A DNA stretch of 64,000 nt from Leptospira andrefontaineae (GTDB lineage: Bacteria > Spirochaetota > Leptospiria > Leptospirales > Leptospiraceae), in NCBI RefSeq assembly GCF_004770105.1, contig NZ_RQEY01000010.1, positions 372,001 through 436,000 on the forward strand. Reading direction: 5' to 3'. Below the pieces are notes generated by a model that was given only the letters and a program-made list of their open reading frames with translations, ran no database searches and had not been told where the DNA came from. Position numbers and translations under genes: made by a program. Each line of letters opens with the position of its first letter. Position 1 is the stretch's first letter. Positions 28,717-37,568 of the stretch are shown here, piece after piece.

Positions 28717-30618
28717 CTAAATCAGGATTTTTTCCGCTAAGGGAAGATGAACCCTGAATGTGGTCCTCCCCGGAACGGAATCGAAATCTATTTTTCCTTG
28801 GTGTCTTTCTACTATCTTTCTGCAAATATCCAAACCCAAACCGCTTCCTTCTCCTTTTTCTTTTGTGGTGAAGAATGGTTCGAAAATCCGATCTTGGATC
28901 TCCTTTGGAACCCCGGGGCCATCATCAGTGACGGAAACGATCAAGTAATCGTCCTTAATATGAGATTCCAGATCTAATCTGCCTTGGTAAGAAATCGCTT
29001 GGAATGCATTATTGATTAGATTTGCCCAAACCTGAGTCAATTGATCCGCCTGTCCTTTTACAAGCGAATTATCCGCAAAATCCCTGCGGATCTCCACTCC
29101 TTGTTTTACTTTATTATAATATAGGGTGAGAACAAGATCCATCTGTTCTCTTATATCGATCAGACTAATTCCAGTATGATCCTGATACACATAAGTTTTT
29201 AAAGCTCTAATGACCCTGGCAGCTTTTGAGGCGGCTTCTCTGACTACATTACTATATCTTAAAATTCCAGATAAATTATAAGCATTTGCGACTAATGTAG
29301 GAAATTTATCTTTATGAATGTCTCTAACTAAATCGGGAATATCCTCTACCCTTATCCCTAATTCAGCCAGGTTTTCCGAGAGGAATTCAGAAGATGGAAA
29401 TCCAAGATTTTGTAAAGTTTCTCGGATGATCTTTCTATTTTTCCTTTCTTCGGAAGAATCATAGAAATCAGGAAAAATACTTCCTTTCGTGAAGATTTTC
29501 TTCCAAGCCTCTCTTTCCTGAATATCCAGGTCTGCAAATTCACAGAGTAATTTCTCCCAATCTTGGCGGAACACACTTTGTATTCCTTCGTTAGAAGAAA
29601 TAATCGCACCTAAAGGAGTGTTCACCTCATGAGCAATACCGGCGATCAATTGCCCGAGCACAGCCATTTTTTCGGATTGGACTAGCTGTGCCTGCGTAGA
29701 TTTCAATTCATCCAATGCTAAAAGAAGATCTCTATTCGTATTTTCTAAATAAGTATTTGTTGCTTTTAGCTGTTCTGTTCTAAGAATTACTTTTTGTTCC
29801 AGATCCTCGTTTAGTTGTCGGATCTCTTCTTCCGCTTTTTTCCTTTCTGAAATGTCTCTTACGATTGCTTGCAGTAGAGCTTTTCCATTCAGAGTTACGG
29901 AAGTTAATGTAACCTCTGCATCAAAATTGGTCCTATCCTTTCTGCAATGTAGCCAATCGAAAGTTTGGGGTTTGCCCGCAAAAGCCGCCTGTATTTTTTG
30001 AAATGCTTTTTGAGAAGAAGGAGCACCATCCGGTTGTATCTCAGGAGAAAAATCAACAGGAGAAGCCCCTATTATATCTTCTCTTTTACAACCAAACATC
30101 TCTTCCGTTTTAGGGTTACATTCTAAAAAGATCTTATCGTCCATGAGAAAGATTGCCTCTCCCGCGGATTCAAATAATGTCTTAAATTTTACCTCGTGTT
30201 CTTCAAGAGCTACTTGGGCGACACGAATGTCAGAAAGTGTCACGGCTAATTTTTCTTCCGTCTTCTTTCTTTCCGTGAGATCTTCGAAAATCAAAGTAAC
30301 ACCGAAAATCCCAAAGTCATCGAAAAGTGGATTCACTCTGATACGGACCTGCAACAAAAGGCCACTTACTGTTGTATTATAAGGACCTTCGTAATCGGAA
30401 GCTTCTCCTTGGAGACCTTTGCCGATCAATGTGGAAACTCTTGTATCTTTTAAATTAGAATAAGAAAGCCCGATGATCTTTTCTCTTCCTGCTCTTAGAA
30501 AACGTAGAGAAGAATCGTTTGCTTCTATAATTTTTCCCTGCCTATCGAATATCATGAGACCGATAGGTGATTGTTCGAATAGATCTCTATATACGTTTTC
30601 GCTCTTAGGTCCGTTCAT
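28717..30618 (-). CDS. PAS-PAS hybrid-sensor histidine kinase
   Basis: A 633-residue soluble kinase without membrane segments: two PAS domains (about 9-130 and 150-270), a coiled coil, an H-box 'AGIAHEVNTPLGAI' with the phospho-accepting His near 344, and an HATPase domain ('NLINNAFQAI', 'DDGPGVPKEIQDRIFEPF', 'GSGLGLDICRKIV'). Between the H-box helix and the second dimerisation helix lies an insertion of about 110 residues ('WEKLL' through 'AYNLSGI') absent from ordinary HisKA domains. The same insertion occurs in the adjacent kinase. I start at ATG 30618, directly before the first PAS; a TTG at 30651 is weaker. No response regulator is adjacent. Confidence 0.88.
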   Translation of the reverse strand: MNGPKSENVYRDLFEQSPIGLMIFDRQGKIIEANDSSLRFLRAGREKIIGLSYSNLKDTRVSTLIGKGLQGEASDYEGPYNTTVSGLLLQVRIRVNPLFDDFGIFGVTLIFEDLTERKKTEEKLAVTLSDIRVAQVALEEHEVKFKTLFESAGEAIFLMDDKIFLECNPKTEEMFGCKREDIIGASPVDFSPEIQPDGAPSSQKAFQKIQAAFAGKPQTFDWLHCRKDRTNFDAEVTLTSVTLNGKALLQAIVRDISERKKAEEEIRQLNEDLEQKVILRTEQLKATNTYLENTNRDLLLALDELKSTQAQLVQSEKMAVLGQLIAGIAHEVNTPLGAIISSNEGIQSVFRQDWEKLLCEFADLDIQEREAWKKIFTKGSIFPDFYDSSEERKNRKIIRETLQNLGFPSSEFLSENLAELGIRVEDIPDLVRDIHKDKFPTLVANAYNLSGILRYSNVVREAASKAARVIRALKTYVYQDHTGISLIDIREQMDLVLTLYYNKVKQGVEIRRDFADNSLVKGQADQLTQVWANLINNAFQAISYQGRLDLESHIKDDYLIVSVTDDGPGVPKEIQDRIFEPFFTTKEKGEGSGLGLDICRKIVERHQGKIDFDSVPGRTTFRVHLPLAEKILI

Positions 30619-30686
30619 AAGAATCTGGAAAAAATTCGAAAGCTCGCACAACTCTGTACGAGTGATTTTTCATATCAACCTAATAA

Positions 30687-32798
30687 TTAGGACGAGGCTG
30701 GGAGGGTAACGTAGAATGTCGTACCTTCTTCCGAACTTACAAATCGGATGGAGCCCCCATGTTCTTCTGCCACATTTTTGCAAATATCTAGGCCTAGTCC
30801 TGTTCCTTCTCCAGGAGACTTAGTAGTGAAGAATGGATCAAAAATCCTATCTTTGATCTCTGAAGGAACTCCAGTACCTGTATCTTGGACTGAAATTTCC
30901 CAGTATTCACCTTTTCGTTCCGCATCTACGAATATTCTTCCGGAATAATTCATAGCGTGTAATGCGTTAGTGATGAGATTGGTCCAGATCAAGTATAATC
31001 TTTCCGGATCTCCCGATACTCTTGCGGATTCAGGGATATTTATATCCACAATCACCTTGTTTTTCATTTTAGAATAATATAATGTAATAATGTTCTCTAT
31101 TTGCTCTTTAGGGGAAACGGATTCAGAGTGAGGTTTCCAATCTCCTTCTCCAGATGCATAACTTTTTAATGCTTGGATTACACGAGAGGCTTTGATAGAA
31201 GCATCCAAGATCAGTTGGCTGGATCTGGCAATACTAGAAAGAGCAGATGCATTACTTACGATCATCCATCCTCTTTCCCCTTTGGGGATCTTATCCGCCA
31301 ATTCTGAAACTTGGTCCGGAGAAATCCCTAGATCGGTCAAAGCATCCGCCATTACTAGAGAATTTTCTATGCCGACTTCTTTCAGTATAACTTCCGATTT
31401 TTTCCTTTTAGATCTTTCTTCCTTGGAGTCGAAATCAGAATTAACTGCACCCCCCTTTTTGAACAGTATTCCCCAAAATTCTCTCTCTTCTCTATTAAAA
31501 CTGGAATATTCCTTTAAAAGTTTTTCCCATGGCTCGTTTAGAATAGAACGTATACCTTCGGTGGAAGAGCGAATTGCGCCTAACGGAGTATTTAACTCAT
31601 GTGCAATCCCTGCGATCAATCTTCCTAATACCGCCATTTTTTCGGATCGAACCAAGTTCTCCTGGGTTTTCTTGAGCTCGTCCATGGCCGTTCTTAGTTT
31701 ATCGTTAGCAGTCACCAAATAAGTATTAGTAGATCTTAATTCTTCCGTTCTTTCTGCAACTGTGACCTCTAATTCTTTATTCGCATTTCGGATCACAAAC
31801 TCCGCGGTTGCCAGATCCGCAACGAGCAAGCTTTGCCTAAGACTTGCGATCACTACCATTACTCCTGCAGAAAACCAAATCACTAATCGAATGATCTCGG
31901 GAAGGCCAGTGAGAGTTAAGGAAAGAATGATAGCTGCGGAACAAACGATGACTTCCAATAAAGGAAGAATTCTTAAAAGCCCACTTTCTGTTGCAGATTC
32001 TCTTTCAATTTCTCCCGAAGAATTTGGAACCCAGGTCAAAGTTCCATATCCTAAAAGCAAGAGGCTTGCGGAAAATCCTGCGTTTGTTAAGGTTCCATCG
32101 TCTGGAACAGCAATCAAAAATAAAGAATTCCATTGCAACCAACTGATCCCCATTCCTGCCAGTCCGATTATCAAACATAAAAATGGAAAGTCCGCTTTTA
32201 AGCGTAAAGATGGTTTCATCAATACACCTATGCAAGCTGCCGAAAGCATAGATACTGGATAAACCGACAGAGTTAATAACTGGAACCAAGGCCTATCTTC
32301 TTTTTTAGAAAGATATAATACTAAGGTAACTGCAAGAACTGCGATCGCAAGTCCTAAGGCGTCCATAAAGGCCACCTTCATTCTATTAGTTGGAACTCTA
32401 TCTTTTAAGAATCTAGCAAAACCGATGGCAAAGAACGGTCCTAACCATGGATAGAATAGGTCGCTTGGTGCAGGAAAACTATAAAACTTGGAAAGAGCTT
32501 GGATATCCCAAACAATCTGGCCAAGAAAATAAGAAAGAAGGCCGAGGAAAAACCAGAACCTGAATCTTTTAGTTTCTCCTTCTGCAGATTTATAGCCGAA
32601 CCAAGCCGTGATCGTAGCGATTGCGATAGATGAAGTCCAATGGATATTATCGTAAATCCGTAATAATTCCGTTTCATCCGTGAAATATATGAGAACAAAT
32701 AGTATTAGAACGAATATAGATCCTAATGTTATGGAAAGAAATCCTAAATTTCTATCCTTTGAGGAACGAAATTCTAGTGTGGAAACCAAGGAATTCAT
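30687..32798 (-). CDS. Membrane histidine kinase, paralogue of the preceding kinase
   Basis: A 703-residue protein with about nine to ten transmembrane helices in the first 320 residues, forming an integral membrane sensor, then a coiled coil, an H-box 'AGIAHELNTPLGAI' (His near 403), the same 110-residue insertion ('EPWEKLLKEY' onwards), and HATPase motifs 'NLITNALHAM', 'DTGTGVPSEIKDRIFDPF' and 'GTGLGLDICKNV'. The kinase modules of this gene and the one 68 bases downstream are clearly homologous, while the sensory halves are unrelated: a tandem duplication with sensor exchange. No cognate response regulator lies nearby. Confidence 0.88.
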   Translation of the reverse strand: MNSLVSTLEFRSSKDRNLGFLSITLGSIFVLILFVLIYFTDETELLRIYDNIHWTSSIAIATITAWFGYKSAEGETKRFRFWFFLGLLSYFLGQIVWDIQALSKFYSFPAPSDLFYPWLGPFFAIGFARFLKDRVPTNRMKVAFMDALGLAIAVLAVTLVLYLSKKEDRPWFQLLTLSVYPVSMLSAACIGVLMKPSLRLKADFPFLCLIIGLAGMGISWLQWNSLFLIAVPDDGTLTNAGFSASLLLLGYGTLTWVPNSSGEIERESATESGLLRILPLLEVIVCSAAIILSLTLTGLPEIIRLVIWFSAGVMVVIASLRQSLLVADLATAEFVIRNANKELEVTVAERTEELRSTNTYLVTANDKLRTAMDELKKTQENLVRSEKMAVLGRLIAGIAHELNTPLGAIRSSTEGIRSILNEPWEKLLKEYSSFNREEREFWGILFKKGGAVNSDFDSKEERSKRKKSEVILKEVGIENSLVMADALTDLGISPDQVSELADKIPKGERGWMIVSNASALSSIARSSQLILDASIKASRVIQALKSYASGEGDWKPHSESVSPKEQIENIITLYYSKMKNKVIVDINIPESARVSGDPERLYLIWTNLITNALHAMNYSGRIFVDAERKGEYWEISVQDTGTGVPSEIKDRIFDPFFTTKSPGEGTGLGLDICKNVAEEHGGSIRFVSSEEGTTFYVTLPASS

Positions 32799-32876
32799 GC
32801 GGATCAGCGGGGCAAAATCCTACACCTTCAAAAATCGAAGTCCACACTTTTTTATTTCCAAAAGGATGTACCCCGT

Positions 32877-32895
32877 TGTTGGAGTTCCTACAAAC
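32877..32895 (-). repeat. Short intergenic motif TTGGAGTTCCTACAA (copy 2)
   Basis: TGTTGGAGTTCCTACAAAC, an imperfect dyad related to 17128-17145 and 51280-51297, between the histidine phosphatase gene end and the kinase gene start. Confidence 0.55.
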
Positions 32896-32935
32896 GTATT
32901 ACGACAAGGTTCTTATCATTAGAACAAGTTTAAAT

Positions 32936-33664
32936 TTAATATAAAGTTCGGGCTCCTTTATCAGGTATATGAGGAAGAAAGTTTAAACTCACAGGAATAT
33001 ATCTACCTCTTACCCAACGAAACATACTCACTGAACTATTCCAAATCCAAGGCATCCAAGTAAAAACATCTTCATCTTGTCGAAGCATCTTCTTCAAGGT
33101 TAAAGAAATCGGTGTGCCTGAAGTGAAAATGAATGTCCTTTCCGAATTAGAAGGTTGAAAATAAGTTTCGCAGGCAAGATCCACTCTAGATTGGAAATTT
33201 GCGAAAGTTTCTATTCCGGGTGGGGTGAAATCCCCTTTTCTCCAAACGGCCAATATCTCCTCGGTTAATTTGAAAAATAGAGCGGCAGAACGAACTCCAC
33301 CTTTTAGTCGAACTTTAGAAAATTGTAATAATGATCTTTGGAATTCAGGTCTGGTCCCGGAAAGATGTTCCGCATACTTCTTCCATAACTCGGAGGGGAA
33401 TTCATTCCAATTTGCATCAAAAGAATGAAAATCGGGTTCCGCTTTTTGATTGGAATGCACCGAACAAATCCCTTTCATAAAAAATTCCGCAGTTTCTTTA
33501 TGCCTTCTCATTGTCCCGGAGATGATCTTATCCGGAAAATCTCCGTTAGAAGCCATGTACTTTCCAAGGGCAAACGCTTGTTCTTTGCCCTTATCGGTCA
33601 ATAAATCGTAATCTTCTCCCGTGGAATTCGCCTGCCCGTGGCGAATCAGATATATTACGGACAT
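32936..33664 (-). CDS. Histidine phosphatase family protein (operon gene 5)
   Basis: A 242-residue member of the phosphoglycerate-mutase-like superfamily: catalytic 'YLIRHGQAN' at the N-terminus, 'LTDKGKEQAFALGKYM', 'SGTMRRHKETAEF', and a late 'FTSGTPISLTL' replacing the canonical second His region ('TSG' in place of a typical 'SHG'), so a key His may be missing. It is the last gene of a five-gene set with gaps of 2-21 bases. In a pathway built on phosphorylated hydroxyacyl-CoA it could dephosphorylate a dead-end intermediate, but this is inference. Confidence 0.82.
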   Translation of the reverse strand: MSVIYLIRHGQANSTGEDYDLLTDKGKEQAFALGKYMASNGDFPDKIISGTMRRHKETAEFFMKGICSVHSNQKAEPDFHSFDANWNEFPSELWKKYAEHLSGTRPEFQRSLLQFSKVRLKGGVRSAALFFKLTEEILAVWRKGDFTPPGIETFANFQSRVDLACETYFQPSNSERTFIFTSGTPISLTLKKMLRQDEDVFTWMPWIWNSSVSMFRWVRGRYIPVSLNFLPHIPDKGARTLY

Positions 33665-33666
33665 AT

Positions 33667-34062
33667 TTATGATTCCGTAGTGAATCTAGGATTTACGATC
33701 TCTACTTTTTCAATAACGGATTCTTTTATATGTTTCCAGTATTCCGTATCTTCCAAAGATTTTTTTTCCTTCCGGATAATATCTCTCAGTTCTTCATTCC
33801 AAGAAGAAGTCAGATTTTTCTTCTCATTCCAAGTTTTAGGAAGTTCGGTTTTCTTTTTGAGCAAGGAAGAAAGTCTGGTAAGTTCTTTGTCTAAAGATTC
33901 TTCACCTGAGCGTATTTCTCTGGAGATCACTCCGAGCATATTCCAACTTACTAATGTTTTATATGCGAGAAGGTCCTTATCCCTAAACTCGGGTAGGACC
34001 TCTTTCATTAGAAAATCCTGGATTGCTTCCAATAATTCCGTGGCGCTTGGTTTATCCTGCAT
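33667..34062 (-). CDS. DUF6285 protein, LvaB-like accessory subunit (operon gene 4)
   Basis: A 131-residue, all-helical soluble protein beginning 'MQDKPSATELLEAIQDFL' and containing 'YKTLVSWNMLGVISREI', a pattern of DUF6285 proteins. These occur beside APH-like kinases and acyl-CoA dehydrogenases. In Pseudomonas putida the small protein LvaB is required with the kinase LvaA for phosphorylation of 4-hydroxyvaleryl-CoA. Genes 10 bases upstream (kinase) and 2 bases downstream (phosphatase) are on the same strand. I predict it is a partner subunit of that kinase. Identity rests on motif memory and context. Confidence 0.8.
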   Translation of the reverse strand: MQDKPSATELLEAIQDFLMKEVLPEFRDKDLLAYKTLVSWNMLGVISREIRSGEESLDKELTRLSSLLKKKTELPKTWNEKKNLTSSWNEELRDIIRKEKKSLEDTEYWKHIKESVIEKVEIVNPRFTTES

Positions 34063-34072
34063 AATGATTTCC

Positions 34073-35116
34073 TTATTTTATGGACTCTTCAATGAGTCTC
34101 ATTGCCTCGTATTCCATCTCACAGGCTCTTCTTCCTATGGATGCGAGTTCTATCCCCTTATCTTTTCCGGAAAGATGACGTTCTGCTTGGCCGATACAAC
34201 CGATCGCCCAACGAAGATTTCCCATCACTTCCCAATATCTGATCTTAATAGGATCTAGTTTTACACCGGATGCCTTCTCATAGATCTCGTAAAACTCGGA
34301 ACGATCAGCAAAGCCGCCTGCTTCTTTATTCAGTTTTCCGAATCTCCAATCCCTCATACATAACCAGGTCAGATCTTCGTGACGATCTCCCCAATGTGCA
34401 AATTCCCAATCCACAATTCCTTGCAAGCCTTCGGAATTCACCATGAAGTTTCCCGTTCTAAAGTCTCCATGGATCAGAACGACTGCATCACTTTCAGGAG
34501 CATTCTTCTCTAACCAATTCAAAATGATTTCCATGGCAGGATATGCTCCATCCATGGATTCCAATTGAGAACGTAATGCTTGGACAGAACCTTGGGCAAC
34601 AGTTTTGCCGCTTACATGTTGTCCTAGATTCAAAACTTCTTTTAGTTTTTCATCCTTACATTTTTCAGGAGTAACTGAATGGATACTCGCAAGATTTTCC
34701 GCTAACTCTTGGGTGATTTGTTTACGAACCTTATTTAAACTTGGATCTTTTACTACAAATCGTCCTGTAGCCTTACCTTGGATCCTTTTCATAAAGTAGA
34801 ATGGATTTCCAGTGACCGAGTTATCAGACTCTAACCAAAACGGTTCAGGAGTTTTAACTCCGGCTTCAAATGCCATTCTGCAAACCTTAAACTCGTTGAT
34901 TCGAGACAAAGAAGCGAGCAAAGAAGCTCCCTTATCCGTTCTATATACGGTTTGGTATTGTCCTGATTCAGGACCACCATTGACTTTAATGTCTGCGGAA
35001 AAATTTTCCTGGCAGGCTCCTCCCGAAAGAGAAACCATATTAGCGATTTCTACTGTTCCTTGAAGCCTTTTTCCTAAATATGATTCCAGCCTTTCCTTCA
35101 ATTCGGAATCTTTCAC
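34073..35116 (-). CDS. APH-family kinase, LvaA/ACAD10-11-like (operon gene 3)
   Basis: A 347-residue aminoglycoside-phosphotransferase-fold kinase with the catalytic HGD motif 'LIHGDFRTGNFMV' and the metal-binding 'GIVDWEFAHWGDRHEDL'. Members that sit next to acyl-CoA dehydrogenases, including bacterial LvaA and the kinase domain of human ACAD10/ACAD11, phosphorylate the 4-hydroxyl of 4-hydroxyacyl-CoA. Here it begins 2 bases after the dehydrogenase stop codon and is followed by the DUF6285 partner, the same trio. Antibiotic resistance is unlikely in this context. Confidence 0.88.
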   Translation of the reverse strand: MKDSELKERLESYLGKRLQGTVEIANMVSLSGGACQENFSADIKVNGGPESGQYQTVYRTDKGASLLASLSRINEFKVCRMAFEAGVKTPEPFWLESDNSVTGNPFYFMKRIQGKATGRFVVKDPSLNKVRKQITQELAENLASIHSVTPEKCKDEKLKEVLNLGQHVSGKTVAQGSVQALRSQLESMDGAYPAMEIILNWLEKNAPESDAVVLIHGDFRTGNFMVNSEGLQGIVDWEFAHWGDRHEDLTWLCMRDWRFGKLNKEAGGFADRSEFYEIYEKASGVKLDPIKIRYWEVMGNLRWAIGCIGQAERHLSGKDKGIELASIGRRACEMEYEAMRLIEESIK

Positions 35117-35118
35117 GA

Positions 35119-36294
35119 TCAGAAGCTCTCCTTTCCGGATATTAAATTCCTGCCGATCACCATCTTATGAGTTTCAGTAGGACCGTCTGCGATCCTAGCG
35201 GCCCTCGCATCTCTATAAAATAATTCTAATTTAAGATAACGACTAAAACCGTGAGACCCACAGATCTGAATTGCCCTATCTATACATTTATTCAATGTTT
35301 CACTTACCTGCCACTTGGCTAAAGAGACAGCCTGTCTTGCATCTCCACCTTTACGTAGAATGTCTGCAGCCTTTAATGTAAGTAAAAAACCTGATTCTAT
35401 TTCCAATGAAGATTCCGCAAACATCCATTGGATACCTTGGTGATCCGATAATTTTCCACCGAATAATTCTCTTTTGATCGCGTATTCTCTTGCGATCTCC
35501 ATGGATCTTCTGGCAAGTCCGATCCATCTCATACAATGTGTAAGCCTTGCAGGTCCTAACCGTTCTTGGGAAAGTCTAAAACCTTCTCCAATTTTTCCGA
35601 GTACTTGGGACTCATGTACTTTTACATTTTCGAATTTTAGTTCGCAATGCCCGCCTGGGCCATGTGAACCTAAAACTCCGATCTCCTGTACCATTGTGTA
35701 TCCAGGCGCGTCGGTAGGAACTAAGAACATAGAAGTTCTTCTGAAACTATCATTCACCTTTGACATCACGATCAAGAAAGAAGCACCATTCGCACCGGTG
35801 CAGTACCATTTATGACCGTTTAGAATATAATGATCCCCGTCCTTCTCTGCGTTAGTCGAAAGAGTCGTAGGATCCGAACCGGCACCCGGAGGAGGTTCGG
35901 TCATTGCAAACCCTGAGCGGATCTTTCCTTCCACAAGAGGATGATAATACTTCTTCTTTTGTTCTTCATTTGCAGCTAAATGAAGAAGATGCATATTTCC
36001 TTCATCAGGAGCATCACAATTACATAAATAAGGAGCAATAGGAGAACGGCCCAACTCGCTGAATACAAGTGCTGTACCAACTAAGTCCAGACCTAAACCA
36101 CCTTCCGATTTAGGAAGATGAGCGGTCCATAACCCTCTTTTTTTAGCTTCTTCTCTTAACTTCTGAACGATCGCCTCAGGCATTCTACCATGATCGTAAT
36201 CGTAATGATCTTCCGCAGGGATGGCAATTTCGTCTACGAATGCTTTTGCTTTTGCCCTGATTCCATCTAGTTCCTTAGGTATGGATAAATCCAT
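35119..36294 (-). CDS. Acyl-CoA dehydrogenase, LvaC/ACAD11-like (operon gene 2)
   Basis: A 391-residue flavoprotein of normal family length. Motifs: '[17 protein letters not shown]', FAD-binding '[13 protein letters not shown]', and a C-terminal '[20 protein letters not shown]' followed by '[18 protein letters not shown]', the ADGP-E-H ending typical of the ACAD10/ACAD11 branch. In this branch the enzyme acts on phosphorylated 4-hydroxyacyl-CoA, eliminating phosphate to give an enoyl-type product that can enter beta-oxidation. Start 21 bases after the beta-propeller gene. General family is certain; the 4-hydroxyacyl specificity is from operon context. Confidence 0.9.
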   Translation of the reverse strand: MDLSIPKELDGIRAKAKAFVDEIAIPAEDHYDYDHGRMPEAIVQKLREEAKKRGLWTAHLPKSEGGLGLDLVGTALVFSELGRSPIAPYLCNCDAPDEGNMHLLHLAANEEQKKKYYHPLVEGKIRSGFAMTEPPPGAGSDPTTLSTNAEKDGDHYILNGHKWYCTGANGASFLIVMSKVNDSFRRTSMFLVPTDAPGYTMVQEIGVLGSHGPGGHCELKFENVKVHESQVLGKIGEGFRLSQERLGPARLTHCMRWIGLARRSMEIAREYAIKRELFGGKLSDHQGIQWMFAESSLEIESGFLLTLKAADILRKGGDARQAVSLAKWQVSETLNKCIDRAIQICGSHGFSRYLKLELFYRDARAARIADGPTETHKMVIGRNLISGKESF

Positions 36295-36315
36295 GATATA
36301 TTCAATTTTCCTTAT

Positions 36316-37404
36316 TTATTCTTTTATTAATTCAGGAGGAAGTTTAAATTTTCCGATCCTGTCGTTATGAAGACTGCCTAAATAGATATACTCCCCTTTT
36401 CTTTTTACGGAAGTAATCTCTTTAAGGTGTTTACCCTTGGGTTCTTGGAAGCTCGCCTCAACCACTCCATTTTCATCCAAAATGACTGCAAACCCGTAAG
36501 GCTGAGGTTTAGGCCAAAGGAATTTAGGTAGTTTAGCTACGATAGATTTTGTCCAAGGGCGAGGATGTAGGATCTTATCCACCATATTATTTCGAACAGT
36601 GAATAAGGCTAGATAGAAATGACCTTTACGATCCGAAGAAATATTATCAGGAAATCCAGGAAGATTCTCAGCCCAGATCTCACTCGTTCCAGCTTTAGGT
36701 CCTTTGATCCAATACCTATGGATCCTATATTTATAAGTTTCGTTTAATACTAGGAAATCCTCGTTTTTAGAAAGAGCCACTCCATTTGGGAAGAAAAGAT
36801 CCTTCATAAGAGTTATGGTCTTCTTTGTATGAGGATCGTATTTAAGCAAACGACCATGAGGAACGGACTCCATTAGATCATACAAATATTCTGCAGAGCC
36901 ATATTTATCACTCGCATCAGAAAAATAGATCGTTCCATCTTTAGCAACATCAAGATCATCAGTGAATTTGAAAGGGACACCTTCCGATTCAGTGCTCAAA
37001 ACCTCTACCTTTCCATCTTTGCCGATCTTTAATAAACCTTTGATTGCATCTGCAACTATGATGGAACCATCTCCTAATAATTTCATTCCAAGAGGTCGAC
37101 CTCCCGTGAATGCGTGTGCCTTCATTTCTCCGTCTTTAGAGATGAGATACACTTTGCCATCTTCACTCGCAGAGTAGATATTTCCATCGTCATCCGGTTC
37201 TATATCTTCCGGACCATGTATCTTTCCGAGTGCGATTAGTTCAGCGGATTCCAAAGCTTTGTTTTCTTGGAAGTTGCCAATCAAACCAGTATCGATAGGC
37301 GGTTGGTAAGCGATTGGTTGAATAGGAGAAGGTTTGAGTGCAAAACCTATTATGAAAATGATAATGAACGCTGCAGAGAGCAGGAGGATTTTTTTCGTGT
37401 TCAC
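36316..37404 (-). CDS. SMP-30/strictosidine-synthase-like lactonase, membrane-anchored (operon gene 1)
   Basis: I place the start at a GTG (37404) preceded by a strong AAGGAGG 5 bases upstream; a longer frame to 37536 lacks family similarity. The 362-residue product has an N-terminal membrane anchor or signal (about 4-24, 'ILLLSAAFIIIFIIGFAL') followed by a six-bladed beta-propeller: 'GPEDIEPDDDGNIYSASEDG', 'FTDDLDVAKDGTIYFSDAS', 'FFPNGVALSKNEDFLVLNET' and 'PGFPDNISSDRKGHFYLAL', all hallmarks of the strictosidine synthase/gluconolactonase/paraoxonase group. Propellers of this type hydrolyse lactones and esters. As the first gene of the operon, an exported gamma-lactonase would supply 4-hydroxy acids for the CoA-dependent genes. 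Confidence 0.85.
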   Translation of the reverse strand: MNTKKILLLSAAFIIIFIIGFALKPSPIQPIAYQPPIDTGLIGNFQENKALESAELIALGKIHGPEDIEPDDDGNIYSASEDGKVYLISKDGEMKAHAFTGGRPLGMKLLGDGSIIVADAIKGLLKIGKDGKVEVLSTESEGVPFKFTDDLDVAKDGTIYFSDASDKYGSAEYLYDLMESVPHGRLLKYDPHTKKTITLMKDLFFPNGVALSKNEDFLVLNETYKYRIHRYWIKGPKAGTSEIWAENLPGFPDNISSDRKGHFYLALFTVRNNMVDKILHPRPWTKSIVAKLPKFLWPKPQPYGFAVILDENGVVEASFQEPKGKHLKEITSVKRKGEYIYLGSLHNDRIGKFKLPPELIKE

Positions 37405-37568
37405 GATTCCCTCCTTAGGGAAAACGAATGAGACGCTACTTACGAAGGTCGGGCAGTCAACGTAAAATTCTGAGGTTCCCGCCTTCTTACCAGAATAATT
37501 GATTGCGGCTCCCAACCAATCGCCGATATCGTACATGAGGACTAAAAACTTTTCCAGTCCGTTTTGGC
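37405..37568. promoter_or_regulatory. Divergent promoter region between lactonase operon and Crp-like gene
   Basis: 164 bases contain both divergent start regions. The ribosome site AAGGAGG of the lactonase is at its left edge. No clear operator dyad was found by eye. Confidence 0.4.

Noticed and set aside
31192..31722. Open frame of 176 codons on the plus strand
   Set aside because: It lies wholly antisense to the well-supported kinase core at 30687-32798, whose H-box region is in the other strand; no ribosome site or family motif.
31762..32262. Open frame of 166 codons on the plus strand
   Set aside because: Antisense to the membrane-helix part of the same kinase; composition reflects complement of a coding strand.
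33638..34258. 206-codon plus-strand frame covering the DUF6285 gene
   Set aside because: The reverse strand has three tightly spaced genes with family motifs here; the plus frame has low-complexity Ser/Phe-rich text typical of antisense reading.
34073..35116. Reading the APH-fold protein as an aminoglycoside resistance kinase
   Set aside because: Operon context with an ACAD10/11-type dehydrogenase and DUF6285 gene points to the acyl-CoA branch of the fold.
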